Positions 50,475 to 60,165 of a stretch of 64,000 nucleotides of DNA are shown here, one piece after another (the stretch's first letter is position 1; each line of letters opens with the position of its first letter). The position numbers and the translations under genes were made by a program. Source of the stretch: Massilia kyonggiensis (lineage in GTDB: Bacteria > Pseudomonadota > Gammaproteobacteria > Burkholderiales > Burkholderiaceae_D). The stretch spans positions 1 to 64,000 of the forward strand of contig NZ_JANUGY010000010.1 of assembly GCF_024756235.1 (NCBI RefSeq), in the 5' to 3' direction. The notes under the pieces were generated by a model. That model worked only from the letters and a program-made list of their open reading frames with translations. It was not told the origin of the DNA and made no database searches.

Positions 50475-52154
50475 ATGAAGAGACACCTCGCCGCCCTCCT
50501 CCTCGCGGCCTGCGCGCCCCTGCACGCCGCCGAACCCGCCACGGCGCAGCCGGTCAGGCTGACCGTCGACGCCACGCAGGCCAAGGGCCCCATGACCCCG
50601 ATCTGGGCCTGGTTCGGCTACGACGAACCGAATTACACGACAGCCCCCAACGGTAAAAAACTGCTGGGCGACATCGCCGCGCTGAGCCCCGTCCCCGTGT
50701 ACGTCCGCGCACACAATCTGATGACGTCGGGCGACGGCAGCTACGCGCTCAAATGGGGCTCGACGAATATGTACAGCGAGGACAAGGACGGCAAGCCGGT
50801 CTACGACTGGACCATCATCGACGGCATCTTCGACACCTACATCCAACGCGGCATGAAACCGCTGGCGCAGATCGGCTTCATGCCGGAAGCGCTGTCGCAG
50901 CGCCCGCAGCCCTATCGCCACCACTGGAAGCCGGGCACGCCCTACAAGGAGATCATGACGGGCTGGGCCACGCCGCCGAACGACTACGCCAAGTGGTCGG
51001 AGCTGGTGTACCAATGGGTCAAGCACAGCGTGGCGCGCTACGGGCAGAAGGAAGTCGAGAGCTGGTACTGGGAGGTATGGAACGAGCCGGACGGCCTGTA
51101 CCTGATCGCGCCGGACACGAAGCGCGAGTACTTCAAGATGTACGACTACGCCGCCGACGCCGTGAAACGCGCGCTGCCCACGGCACGCATCGGCGGGCCG
51201 CACACGGCCGGCGCGGGCGGCTTCATGGACGACTTCCTGCAGCACTGCCTGCACGAGACCAACTACGCCACCGGCAAGACGGGGTCGCCGCTGGACTTCG
51301 TCGCCTTCCACGCCAAGGGCGCGCCGAAGGTCGTCAACGGCATCGTGCGCATGGGCATGGACGCGCATTTCCGCCATCTCGACGAAGGCTTCGCGCTCGT
51401 CGAAAAATACCCGGAACTGAAGAACGTCCCCGTCATCATCGGCGAATCCGACCCGGAGGGCTGCGCTGCCTGCGGCATGCAGACCAACCCGGAAAACGCC
51501 TACCGCAACGGCACGCTGTACGCCAGCTACACGGCGGCGTCGATCGCGCGCGAGTACGACCTGGCGGCGCGGCGCGGCGTCAACCTGATCGGCGCCGTGA
51601 ACTGGTCGTTCGAATTCGAGGACCAGCCCTGGTTCGCGGGCTTCCGCGACCTCGCGACCAATGGCGTCAACAAGCCGGTGCTGAACGTGTTCCGCATGCT
51701 CGGCAAGATGCGCGGCGAGCGCGTGGCGGTAACGGGCGACCGTGCCTACGACGCGGCCCGCATCCAGGCCGCCGGCGTGCGCGGCGCGCGCACCGACATC
51801 GACGCGCTGGCGGCGAAGGATGCGCACAGCGTGTCCGTCCTGGTCTGGAATTACCACGACGACGACATCATCGACGCAGGTTCTCCGGTCGAACTGCGCA
51901 TCGCCGGCATTCCCGCCAAACGGGTGCAGATGCGCCACTACCGCATCGACCAGGAGCACAGCAACTCGTACGCCGCATGGAAGCGCATGGGCTCGCCCGC
52001 GAATCCGACGCCGGCGCAGGTGGCCGAACTGCAGAAGGCGAGCGAACTGGCGGAGCTCGCTCCGGCGTCGACGCTGCAGACCGCGGATGGCACGGCGACC
52101 GTCAGGATGCAGTTGCCGCGGCAGGCGGTGTCGCTGATTACGCTGACCTACTGA
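50475..52154 (+). CDS. GH39-family glycoside hydrolase (beta-xylosidase-like)
   Basis: A 559-residue exported enzyme with signal peptide to about residue 19 (ACAPLHAAEP). The (beta/alpha)8 barrel carries the acid/base motif WEVWNEPDG near 198 and the nucleophile Glu in VPVIIGESDPEG near 322, both typical of clan GH-A family 39. The C-terminal beta domain extends from about 430. It probably removes xylose or uronic acid units from plant or exopolysaccharide. Together with the pectate lyase it suggests plant-polymer use. Exact substrate unknown. Confidence 0.88.
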   Translation: MKRHLAALLLAACAPLHAAEPATAQPVRLTVDATQAKGPMTPIWAWFGYDEPNYTTAPNGKKLLGDIAALSPVPVYVRAHNLMTSGDGSYALKWGSTNMYSEDKDGKPVYDWTIIDGIFDTYIQRGMKPLAQIGFMPEALSQRPQPYRHHWKPGTPYKEIMTGWATPPNDYAKWSELVYQWVKHSVARYGQKEVESWYWEVWNEPDGLYLIAPDTKREYFKMYDYAADAVKRALPTARIGGPHTAGAGGFMDDFLQHCLHETNYATGKTGSPLDFVAFHAKGAPKVVNGIVRMGMDAHFRHLDEGFALVEKYPELKNVPVIIGESDPEGCAACGMQTNPENAYRNGTLYASYTAASIAREYDLAARRGVNLIGAVNWSFEFEDQPWFAGFRDLATNGVNKPVLNVFRMLGKMRGERVAVTGDRAYDAARIQAAGVRGARTDIDALAAKDAHSVSVLVWNYHDDDIIDAGSPVELRIAGIPAKRVQMRHYRIDQEHSNSYAAWKRMGSPANPTPAQVAELQKASELAELAPASTLQTADGTATVRMQLPRQAVSLITLTY

Positions 52155-52281
52155 CGACCGCCGCGTCCGCACTTTACGACATGTGACAATTGAGGCGGAT
52201 CAGGCCACCACTGCGGGGGTTCTGCTGCAATGACAGGGTTGCGCGTTGCGATCGCGCGCCTTCTTACTGCGGAGCCCGCCG

Positions 52282-53181
52282 ATGCGTTGGATCGTCCTGC
52301 TGCTGTTCGTGGCCAGCGCGGTGCACGTGCACCTGCGCGGCCGCGTGCGCCACGGCGTGTTCCGCCAGCTGTCCGACCACTCCACGTTCACGGCGCCGCT
52401 GAACTGCTTCTGCTACCTGTTTTCCGCCGTGCCGACGACGCCCTTCCTGCCCGCATCCTGCTTTCCCGAACTGGCGGATCTCAAACGGGAATGGCGCACG
52501 TTCCGGCAGGAAGCCATCACACTGTACGAGATGCAGCGCATCCGCCCCTCCGACAACTACGACGACATCGGCTTCAACTCCTTTTTCCGGCGCGGCTGGA
52601 AGCGCTTCTACCTGAAGTGGTACGACAATCCGCATCCGTCCGCGGCGACACTGTGTCCGCGCACGGTGGCTATCCTGGAACGCATCCCATCGATCCGGGC
52701 CGCGATGTTCGCGCTGCTGCCGGCGGGCGGCACGCTGGGCCTGCATCGCGATCCGCTCGCGGTGTCCGTGCGCTACCACCTCGGTCTCGTCACGCCCAAC
52801 GACGACCGCTGTGCCATCGTCGTCGACGGCATCCCGTATGCGTGGCGCGACGGCGAGGACGTCGTGTTCGACGAGACCTATTTGCACGACGCCGCCAACC
52901 GGACGGCGCACGACCGCATCATCCTGTTCTGCGACGTCGAGCGGCCGCTCAGGTACCGCTGGGCGCAGGCCGTCAGCCGCATCGTCGGCGGCTTCCTGCT
53001 GCGCGCGTCGGCGGCGCCGAACGAGATCGGCGACCGCACGGGCGGCCTGAACCGAGCGTTCCGCTACCTGTACGTGCTGCGCCGGTTCGGCAAGCGGCTC
53101 AAGGCGTGGAACCGTACCGTCTACTACGTGTTCAAATGGTTCCTGTTCGGCGCGCTGGCGTTCGTGCTGTTCTGGCGCTGA
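52282..53181 (+). CDS. LpxO-like aspartyl/asparaginyl beta-hydroxylase
   Basis: A 299-residue membrane-associated Fe(II)/2-oxoglutarate dioxygenase. Hydrophobic segments at both ends (1-18 and about 280-298) resemble LpxO, which 2-hydroxylates lipid A acyl chains. The metal ligands are visible as HRDP (H and D in GGTLGLHRDPLAVSVRYHLG) and a later His (ETYLHDAANRTAHDRIILFCD). Start MRWIVLLLFV is preferred over an upstream ATG. A lipid A role is inferred from similarity. Confidence 0.8.
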   Translation: MRWIVLLLFVASAVHVHLRGRVRHGVFRQLSDHSTFTAPLNCFCYLFSAVPTTPFLPASCFPELADLKREWRTFRQEAITLYEMQRIRPSDNYDDIGFNSFFRRGWKRFYLKWYDNPHPSAATLCPRTVAILERIPSIRAAMFALLPAGGTLGLHRDPLAVSVRYHLGLVTPNDDRCAIVVDGIPYAWRDGEDVVFDETYLHDAANRTAHDRIILFCDVERPLRYRWAQAVSRIVGGFLLRASAAPNEIGDRTGGLNRAFRYLYVLRRFGKRLKAWNRTVYYVFKWFLFGALAFVLFWR

Positions 53182-53251
53182 CGTCTGCATGTCATACGGC
53201 GGTAACGTGCCCGTGCGTATGATGAGGCAACGGAAACCGGCCACGACCCAC

Positions 53252-53983
53252 ATGTACAAATCCAGGAAACGCCTGCTGATCCTCGACGCGGACGGCACCA
53301 CCATCGACGCCTTCTCCGCCATCGAAGCGGCCTTTTCGCGGCACGGACTGGACATCGGCGACGAAGCCCGGTTCCAGAAGCGCCACAACCTGTTCAAGTA
53401 TCTCGGCGGGCTGAAGGAATTCCCGTCGATCATCAAGAAAAACCTGCGCAAGAACAGCCGGGCAAGACTCGTCGACAGCCTCACGGAAGTCTACCGCCAG
53501 GAAGCGGCCATGTACGAAGGCATTCCCGACCTCGTGCGGGAACTGGTCGCCGCCCCGGATGTCGTCGTCGGCATGGTCACGCGCAACATCACGAACGAAC
53601 CGCTGGAGACGCTGCGCCAGCTGTTCCAGCGCCACGACATCGACATCAACGCGCTCGACTTCCTCGTCCACATCCCGCTCTCGGAAAAGAAGACGAGCCA
53701 GTTCCGCGCCATCCGCGAGCAGTTCGGCATCAATCCCGCGCGCGCCTACGTGTGCGGCGACGAGCACAAGGATTTCGCCGCCGCCATCGGCACGGGCATG
53801 CACCCGTTCATGGTGTCGTACGGTTTCGAGGACTACGACCGGCTGACGGAGAAATTCGAGATTCCCCACGAACTGATCGCGCGCACGTCCGGCGAACTGT
53901 GCCAGCGCGTGCGCCATGCGCTCGACCTGGGCAACCGGCGGTCCGGGTCGCTCAGTACGCGTACCAGAACAGCAGCGCGCTGA
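53252..53983 (+). CDS. HAD-superfamily hydrolase
   Basis: A 243-residue cytoplasmic phosphatase-type protein. Motif I is LLILDADGTTIDAF, motif II GMVTRN, and motif IV the GDEHKDFAAA region. The cap is a small helical insertion (residues about 20-90) rich in lysines. Substrate not predictable. Its 3' end overlaps the convergent membrane protein by 32 bases. Confidence 0.85.
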   Translation: MYKSRKRLLILDADGTTIDAFSAIEAAFSRHGLDIGDEARFQKRHNLFKYLGGLKEFPSIIKKNLRKNSRARLVDSLTEVYRQEAAMYEGIPDLVRELVAAPDVVVGMVTRNITNEPLETLRQLFQRHDIDINALDFLVHIPLSEKKTSQFRAIREQFGINPARAYVCGDEHKDFAAAIGTGMHPFMVSYGFEDYDRLTEKFEIPHELIARTSGELCQRVRHALDLGNRRSGSLSTRTRTAAR

Positions 53984-54425
53984 CGGCGCCGAACATCCAG
54001 TAATCGACGGGCGCGCCTGCAAACCAGCGCTTGTGCCACGGAACCAGTTCGCGTTTAAAACGGCGCCAGCCGAAGGCGGGATTGACGACGAACCACAGCC
54101 AGTCCTCGACGATCCAGAACAGCATGACGGCGCCCAGCGCCCGCGCTTCCAGCTGCGGCGACCAGACACCCATGAAGGCCAGCGGGAAGTGGAAAATGAC
54201 GCCGATGAAGGAAAACATCCACGCGTGGTAGCCGGTCAGCACGCGGCCGCCCCAGAAGATGTCGAGCAGCGGATGCTCTTCGATGCGCCAGGTGGGCAGG
54301 TTCGCGGCCCAGCCGGCGTCGCCTTCGATCTCGACTTCGACGCGGGCAAAAAAGTAGGCGGCAACGACGACGGCGGCCAGCGTCGCAAGGAACTGGCCGG
54401 CATGGGAAAGTTCAAACACAGGCAT
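53952..54425 (-). CDS. Conserved-looking membrane protein of unknown function
   Basis: A 157-residue protein with about four hydrophobic helices and several tryptophans (VEDWLWFVVNPAFGWRRFKR, PWHKRWFAG). Not a family I can name. It overlaps the start of the glycosyltransferase frame by 14 bases and follows it on the same strand, so it is in an operon with it and may anchor or flip its lipid product. That role is inference. Confidence 0.65.
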   Translation of the reverse strand: MPVFELSHAGQFLATLAAVVVAAYFFARVEVEIEGDAGWAANLPTWRIEEHPLLDIFWGGRVLTGYHAWMFSFIGVIFHFPLAFMGVWSPQLEARALGAVMLFWIVEDWLWFVVNPAFGWRRFKRELVPWHKRWFAGAPVDYWMFGAVSALLFWYAY

Positions 54426-55611
54426 CGATGGGTTCGGTCTGCTTCAGGATGGCCGCCAGCACGGCGGCCGCGGCATGGGGACGGCCCAGCGCGAGGGCGC
54501 GGGCACGCATGGTGTCGAGTTCGGCCGGATGGGCCATCAGGTAGCGCACGCGGTATTCCAGCGACGGCGCATCGAATGCTTTCATCGCGGCGCCATGTTC
54601 GAGCAGGAAATTGGCGTTTCTCTCTTCCTGACCGGGAATGGACGCATTCACGATCATGGGCAGGCCCAGTGCCAGGCACTCCGCCGTCGTCGCGCCGCCC
54701 GGCTTCGTGATGGCCACGTCGGCGCAAGCCATCAGGCGTTCGACCTTGTCCGTAAAACCCTGCGGCACGAGGCGGCCCGGGTGCGCGGCCGCGAGCCCGC
54801 GCAGCGCCGCCAGTTCGGCCGCGTTGCGGCCCGCCAGCGCGATCAACTGAAAATTGCCGGGAATCGCCAGCAGACGCTGCGCCAGCACGGACAGGCCGCC
54901 CAGGCCCGCACCGCCGCCCATCAGCAGGAACGTCATGCGGCCGGGATCGATGCCGAGTTCGCGCGCACAGGCGGCGCGGTCCGGCCGGCACGTAAAGGCC
55001 GGCATGACCGGGATGCCGGTGACGTGGATACCGTCGCGCCCGATGCCGTGTTTCTCCATCAAGAACGCCACTTCGTCGTTGCCCGCGAAATAGCCGACCA
55101 TGTGACGGTGCACCCACATGCGGTGCAGGTCGAAGTCCGTCACCTGCACCCACACGGGACAGCGCAGGATACCGTCGGCAACTTCGCGCGACAGGATCTC
55201 GGCCGGCAGGAAATGCGTGCAGACGATGGCATCCGGGCGCAGCTCGGCGATTTTCGCCAGCAGCGGCGCGCAGTCGCGGCGTTCGATGCGGCGCCGCAGC
55301 CGGTGCGCCCAGCCGTCCGGCGCGGCAGTGTGGGTGTAGTCGTAGACCCAGCTCCACACGGCGGGCGCACGGCGCACGAGCATGATGTAGAGGTCGGCGT
55401 AGACCTGGCGCAGGCGCGGCGTCGCATACGCGGTCGCGTCCAGGTGGATCACCTCGGCGATGCCGGGGACCGCGCACGCGGCGGCATGGATCGCTTCCGC
55501 CGCGCGCGTATGGCCGGCGCCCGCGGGCACGCTCAGCACGAGGATGCGCTTGCCCGCCCTGCCTTCGCCCTCCATCCAACGCCCGCCCATCGCGCCCGCC
55601 TTGCCGCCCAT
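54412..55611 (-). CDS. MGDG-synthase/UDP-glycosyltransferase-like protein
   Basis: A 399-residue GT28-type glycosyltransferase. The N-terminal domain has SVPAGAGHTRAAEAI near 24-38, the typical MGDG-synthase start GxGH, and THFLPAEIL. The C-terminal donor domain includes LLMGGGAGLGGLSVL near 228, AGRNAAELAAL and KPGGATTAECLALGLPMI near 318, which is the UDP-sugar-binding signature. Related enzymes add sugar to diacylglycerol. Three in-frame ATGs at 55611, 55590 and 55575 are possible starts. A membrane protein follows in the same operon. Confidence 0.85.
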   Translation of the reverse strand: MGGKAGAMGGRWMEGEGRAGKRILVLSVPAGAGHTRAAEAIHAAACAVPGIAEVIHLDATAYATPRLRQVYADLYIMLVRRAPAVWSWVYDYTHTAAPDGWAHRLRRRIERRDCAPLLAKIAELRPDAIVCTHFLPAEILSREVADGILRCPVWVQVTDFDLHRMWVHRHMVGYFAGNDEVAFLMEKHGIGRDGIHVTGIPVMPAFTCRPDRAACARELGIDPGRMTFLLMGGGAGLGGLSVLAQRLLAIPGNFQLIALAGRNAAELAALRGLAAAHPGRLVPQGFTDKVERLMACADVAITKPGGATTAECLALGLPMIVNASIPGQEERNANFLLEHGAAMKAFDAPSLEYRVRYLMAHPAELDTMRARALALGRPHAAAAVLAAILKQTEPIDACV

Positions 55612-55701
55612 ATCGATGAGAGCAATGTAGCGAGGGAATATGACGGTGCCGTGACGCGTGCGCCCCTTGCCAAGCGCGGCCGTGCACGCGATCATGGCCC
55701 C

Positions 55702-56133
55702 ATGAACCTGCACAACCTACCCCGCACCCTCGCCGGCCTGGCCCTATTGCTGGCGAGCAGCGCCTGCCGCAGCGATGCGCCGCAGGTCCCCTCCACCGCC
55801 ACAGGAAGCGCGCCCCTGCAGGCGCGCATCGAGGCCGAGCGCGGCAACGCCGCCTGCGACGCGGACGACCAGTGCCACACGATCGGCGTGGGCCACAAGG
55901 CCTGCGGCGGTCCCGAGCGCTACCTCGCGTGGTCCAGCAAGAACAGCGACGGCACGCGCCTGCGCGCGCTCGTGGCCGAACACGCGGCCGCGCGCCAGGC
56001 CGAGGACACCAAGAAAGGCATGATGTCGACCTGCTCGGTCGTGCCCGATCCGGGCGCGACGTGTTCCGCCGGCCAGTGCGTGCTGCGTGCACCCAACACC
56101 GGCCCCGGCGGCATGGCGCCCGTCGCCCGCTGA
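55702..56133 (+). CDS. Cys-rich putative lipoprotein
   Basis: A 143-residue exported protein with a lipobox ending LLASSAC (Cys22). The body has six further cysteines (NAACDADDQCHTIGVGHKAC, STCSVV, TCSAGQC) in a pattern suggesting disulfides. I do not recognise a family. The start at 55702 lies 90 bases from the divergent glycosyltransferase start. A perfect terminator follows. Confidence 0.75.
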   Translation: MNLHNLPRTLAGLALLLASSACRSDAPQVPSTATGSAPLQARIEAERGNAACDADDQCHTIGVGHKACGGPERYLAWSSKNSDGTRLRALVAEHAAARQAEDTKKGMMSTCSVVPDPGATCSAGQCVLRAPNTGPGGMAPVAR

Positions 56134-56149
56134 TACCGCACCACGAACG

Positions 56150-56185
56150 ACAAAGGCCGCGGCATGCACCGCGGCCTTTGTCTTT
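56150..56185. terminator. Terminator between lipoprotein and subtilase genes
   Basis: ACAAAGGCCGCGG (56150-56162) pairs perfectly with CCGCGGCCTTTGT (56169-56181), loop CATGCA, then CTTT. It serves both convergent genes. Confidence 0.85.
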
Positions 56186-56217
56186 GCGGGCCGCTTGTGG
56201 CGGCCCTGGCGGGTCGA

Positions 56218-59200
56218 TTACTCGACCTTCGCCTGCTTGTTGCCGGCGTTCTGGAACAGCGGGATCGGATCCGTCGTATCGACTTCCACCATCGTCATGC
56301 CAACTGCGGTGTTGCCGGTCACGTAGGTCACCGAACCCAGGTGACGCTTGCCGGTCGCGAGACCGGACCACGACAGCGCCACCGATGCGGTACCGCCGAG
56401 GGCGACCTGGGTCGGTGCGACGGCCTTGAAGTTACCGCCGACCGTGCCCGGGCTCAGCACCCACGACGACAGCTTGTACGTGGCGCTGCCGCCCACCGGC
56501 GCGTAGCCGACGACGCAGACCTTGTAGTCGCCTGCCGGCGGGTTGGTCAGCGTGACCATTTCGTTGGACGTCTGGCCGCCGCTGGAACCGACGACGGTCG
56601 TGCCGCGCGCCACGACGAGGTCCAGGTCGGACTGGCCGTTGCCGCTCGTGTCGCTGTCGTACAGTGCGAAGCGGGCGGTCGTCGTGCCGGCCGGGATGCT
56701 GACGGTATGCACGTTCACGCCCGTGCCGCCGCCGCCCGTGCAGACGCTGTCGGCCGTGTCCGTGGCCTTGACGACCGTCGAGCTGGCCTCGGTGGCCGGG
56801 ATCAGGCCGGCCTTGGCGAGCGACAGCGCGCCTGCGAAGCCGGTGCCGATGGTGACGACCTTGGTGCCGGACGTCGCTTCGCTGGTCACCGTGGCCGGCA
56901 CGGCGATCGTCGAGGCGCGTGCGGTCAGCGGGCTGCGCACCGTGTGCGTGCCGTCGCTCCAGGTCAGCCTGCCGTACACCCACGTGTTCATCGGCGCGCT
57001 GGTGCGGGTCAGCTTGACGGTGTACGTGGCGCTCGCGCCCGGTGCCAGGTTCAGCGTGGCCGGCTGCACGTCGACCGTGTAGCCCGGCAGCACGGCGTTG
57101 ACGTTGTACGTTGCCGCGCTGCCGCCCACGTTCTTCACGGTGCGGGTCAGCGTCTGGATGCCCAGCACGTTGGCGGCCGTCAGCGACGGCAGGTTCAGGT
57201 TGTACGGCTGGATCGTGCCGACGGCCGAACAGGTGCCCGGGCTGAACACGTTGGTGATGCCGAGGCCGCACAGGAAGCGCGCGTAGTCGATCGTCGCCAG
57301 GTCGTACACGAGACCCGGGTCGACGGCGACGGACGGCGCCACGTGGCCGGCGCCCTGGCCCCACGGCAGCGTGCCGGTCGTGCGGGCCGTGCTGTCCCAG
57401 AACACCGAACCGTTCTGGCCATCGTTGAAGGTGTCGTACGCCGTCGTCATCAGGGCCGACTTGATCATCGCCGGGCTCCAGTCCGGATGGCGCTGTTTCA
57501 GCAGCGCGGCGATGCCGGCCACGTGCGGCGACGCCATCGAGGTGCCGGTGTAGAACGCGAAGTCCTTCGACGGTGCCGGTGCGCCGCCGGCGACCGCGTC
57601 GCGCTGGGCCTTGGTCAGGTCGGCGCTGACGGCCGCCAGGATGTCCGTGCCCGGCGCGGTGACGTCCGGCTTCATGATGTTGGCGTTGGCCACGTTCGGG
57701 CCGCGCGACGAACTGTTGTTCATCTGCGGTGCCACGATGGTCGGGTCGACGATGCCGCGCAGGTTGTTCAGCGCCGCGGTGGCGCCCGGCGTCGAGGCAT
57801 AGTAATCCTTGACCTTCTGGCCGTCCGTCGCCGAGATGTGGACGGTGGAGATGGTGTGCGCCTGGTTCAGGATCGTCTGCGCGCTGGTCGGCGTGTTGGC
57901 GATGATGACGCCCACGGCGCCGGCCGTCTTGCCGTTCGCGCTCTTGTTCACCAGCACGTTGCCGCCGCGGTCGCAGACGAGGATCTTGCCCGCCACCTTG
58001 GCCGGATCGAGGTACGTGGCCGTGCCGTCGGCCGGACCGTAGCAGCGGTTCAGGTTGATGTCGGCCGGATCGACGCCCGCCAGGCGGGCATCCGTGGCCA
58101 GGATCAGCGGCGACGACGGCGTGTTGGCGTTGCCGGACGCGCCGGTCACGGTCACGCCGTTGCCCAGCGCGACGTCGCCCGCATAGGTGCGGTTGTGCGT
58201 CGAGTTGCCGACGGTGGTCAGCCACGGGCTGATGTGGGCCACCGGTGCCGTCGCGGGACCGGAGTTGCCGGCCGATGCCGCCACGAACACGCCCGCCGCG
58301 GCCGCGCCGAGGAAGGCGACCTCGGTCGGTTCGTTGAACGCGCCGCCGCCGGCGTTCGGGCCGATCGAGAAGTTGATGACGTTCACGCCATCCTTCACGG
58401 CCTGTTCGATCGCCGCCACGCTGTTCGACGTGGCGCAGCCGTTCTTGCCCGTCACGCCGTCGGTCCAGCAGACTTTATAGGCGGCGATGCGGGCGCGCGG
58501 CGCCATGCCGGTGATCTTGCCGAGCGAGAGGCCGTTGGTGGTGGCCGTCACGTGCGCATTGCCGCCGGCCGTGCTGGCCGTGTGGTCGCCGTGGCCGCCA
58601 TGGCCTTCCGCGCCCGCGACCGAGTCGCGCGCCGACAAGAATTCGGTCCAGTGCAAGGTCTGCGACGGCTGCTTGAAGTAGCGCGCGCCGATCAGCTTGT
58701 TGTTGCAATCGGTGACCGCAAAGCCTTCGCCGACCTGGCAGATGCCTTTCCAGGAGGCCGGCGGCGCATCGTAGCCGAGCGTGGTGCCGTCGCGGCTCGG
58801 GTTGCCGTTCCCGTCGACGCGGTCGGCGAAGCTGTCGTGCTCCGGCCAGATGCCGCCGTCGACGATACCGATGATCATGCCTTCGCCGGCCTTGTCCTGG
58901 CCGCCGAGCTGGTCCCACAGGCCGCCCGGCTTGTCGAGGCCGAGGAATGTCGGGGTATAGCTCGTGTCGAGCTGCAGGATCGAGTCGGCCGAGATGCTGG
59001 CGACGCCTGGATTCTTCTTCAGCGCGCGGACCTCGGCGTCGGTCAGCAGGGCCGAGAAGCCGTTGAAGACGACCTTGTATTCGTTGGTGACCTGGGCCTT
59101 GTTGACAGTGGACAGGACGTCGGACTGCTTCGTCTCCAGGTAGGTGATGTAGTTCTGGACGCTGGTCGCGTCGACGTTCAGGCGCTGGCCGGCGGCCGGC

Positions 59201-59364
59201 TTGGTGGCCTGCAGGCCGCTGACGCTGCCGTCATAGGTGGCGACCGGCTTGTCGGCCAGCTGGACGATGTACGAGCGGCGGACTTCGCCGTCGGCGTACG
59301 CGTGGGTGGCGGCCGCGACGGTCAGTGCGAACAGGACGGCCGAAGTGATGGGACGCAGTTTCAT
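56218..59364 (-). CDS. Subtilisin-like serine protease with PA domain (S8 family)
   Basis: A 1048-residue secreted protease. Signal peptide about 1-24; I9 propeptide (about 28-135, SYIVQLADKPVATY). Catalytic triad approximately at Asp167 (IIGIVDGGIWPEH), His261 (GHGGHGDHTAST) and Ser608 (GTSMASPHVAG), with the PA insert between about 440 and 570 (GKILVCDRGG). The C-terminus has a fibronectin-like domain and a final pre-peptidase-like region. This architecture is like plant cucumisin-type subtilases. The PEP-CTERM gene lies 18 bases upstream, so they are co-transcribed. Confidence 0.93.
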   Translation of the reverse strand: MKLRPITSAVLFALTVAAATHAYADGEVRRSYIVQLADKPVATYDGSVSGLQATKPAAGQRLNVDATSVQNYITYLETKQSDVLSTVNKAQVTNEYKVVFNGFSALLTDAEVRALKKNPGVASISADSILQLDTSYTPTFLGLDKPGGLWDQLGGQDKAGEGMIIGIVDGGIWPEHDSFADRVDGNGNPSRDGTTLGYDAPPASWKGICQVGEGFAVTDCNNKLIGARYFKQPSQTLHWTEFLSARDSVAGAEGHGGHGDHTASTAGGNAHVTATTNGLSLGKITGMAPRARIAAYKVCWTDGVTGKNGCATSNSVAAIEQAVKDGVNVINFSIGPNAGGGAFNEPTEVAFLGAAAAGVFVAASAGNSGPATAPVAHISPWLTTVGNSTHNRTYAGDVALGNGVTVTGASGNANTPSSPLILATDARLAGVDPADINLNRCYGPADGTATYLDPAKVAGKILVCDRGGNVLVNKSANGKTAGAVGVIIANTPTSAQTILNQAHTISTVHISATDGQKVKDYYASTPGATAALNNLRGIVDPTIVAPQMNNSSSRGPNVANANIMKPDVTAPGTDILAAVSADLTKAQRDAVAGGAPAPSKDFAFYTGTSMASPHVAGIAALLKQRHPDWSPAMIKSALMTTAYDTFNDGQNGSVFWDSTARTTGTLPWGQGAGHVAPSVAVDPGLVYDLATIDYARFLCGLGITNVFSPGTCSAVGTIQPYNLNLPSLTAANVLGIQTLTRTVKNVGGSAATYNVNAVLPGYTVDVQPATLNLAPGASATYTVKLTRTSAPMNTWVYGRLTWSDGTHTVRSPLTARASTIAVPATVTSEATSGTKVVTIGTGFAGALSLAKAGLIPATEASSTVVKATDTADSVCTGGGGTGVNVHTVSIPAGTTTARFALYDSDTSGNGQSDLDLVVARGTTVVGSSGGQTSNEMVTLTNPPAGDYKVCVVGYAPVGGSATYKLSSWVLSPGTVGGNFKAVAPTQVALGGTASVALSWSGLATGKRHLGSVTYVTGNTAVGMTMVEVDTTDPIPLFQNAGNKQAKVE

Positions 59365-59382
59365 GGTCGGTACCTCGGCGGC

Positions 59383-60165
59383 TTAAACGTTGTTGGACGA
59401 AACGGCGGACTTGCGGCGGCGTGCGAGGAATGCCCCCATGCCCAGGCCGATCAGCGCGAGGCTGCCCGGCTCCGGCACTTCGGCCAGCCCGAGGTTGTCG
59501 ATGGCGAACTGGGCCTGGTAGATCGACGGATCGGAGATGTCGGGCGCGACGGTGCAGCCGCCGGCGCCGTCGAACAGGCAGGCGCGGATCGTCAGGCTCG
59601 TCAGCTCGGAGTAGCCGAAGGCGGTCGGCAGCGTGGCGGAGCCGAACAGCGGGTTGCCGCTGCTGTCCGTGCCCGGGAAGTTGAGCGCGTAGCCGAGCGT
59701 GTCGCCGTTCGCGAAGGTGCCGGTCAGCAGCAGTTGGCCGTACGAGAAGTTCGCCAGGCCGCCGGTGGGGGCGACGAAACCGAAATCGATGCTGCGCAGG
59801 CTGAACCTGCCGCCGTCGTCCTTCGTGATCGTGACGCCGCCGTCGTTCAGGCCCAGGTAGGAATGGCTCGTGTTGTTGGTCGGGCAGCCGCCCAGCCAGC
59901 AGGTGGTCGGGTCCATGCCGTTCATGAGCGCGCCCACGATGCCGCTCGTATTGCCATGGTTATCGATTGCCTGCAGCGTGTAGCCGGCCTCGCCGAGGGT
60001 GTCGCCGCCCATGTAGATGCCGTCGGGGCTCAGGGATTCGAAGTTCACCACGGATGCCATGGCGGGTGCCGCGCCCAGCAGCGCCAGCGCGGTGGCGGCG
60101 CCGAGGACCAGTTTGTTCAGCCCGGATTGGGCAGGGGAAACGCAAGAAGTCGGATTGGTTGTCAT
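59383..60165 (-). CDS. PEP-CTERM protein (QFxxD type)
   Basis: A 260-residue exported protein. Signal peptide about 1-38 (NKLVLGAATALALLGAAPAMA); beta-rich body starting SVVNFESLSPDGIYMGGD; near the end QFAIDNLGLAE, then the sorting signal VPEPGSLALIGLGMGAFLARRRK. The QFxxD motif placed just before VPEP defines a recognised PEP-CTERM subfamily. It precedes the subtilase, which may process or be processed with it. Confidence 0.9.
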   Translation of the reverse strand: MTTNPTSCVSPAQSGLNKLVLGAATALALLGAAPAMASVVNFESLSPDGIYMGGDTLGEAGYTLQAIDNHGNTSGIVGALMNGMDPTTCWLGGCPTNNTSHSYLGLNDGGVTITKDDGGRFSLRSIDFGFVAPTGGLANFSYGQLLLTGTFANGDTLGYALNFPGTDSSGNPLFGSATLPTAFGYSELTSLTIRACLFDGAGGCTVAPDISDPSIYQAQFAIDNLGLAEVPEPGSLALIGLGMGAFLARRRKSAVSSNNV

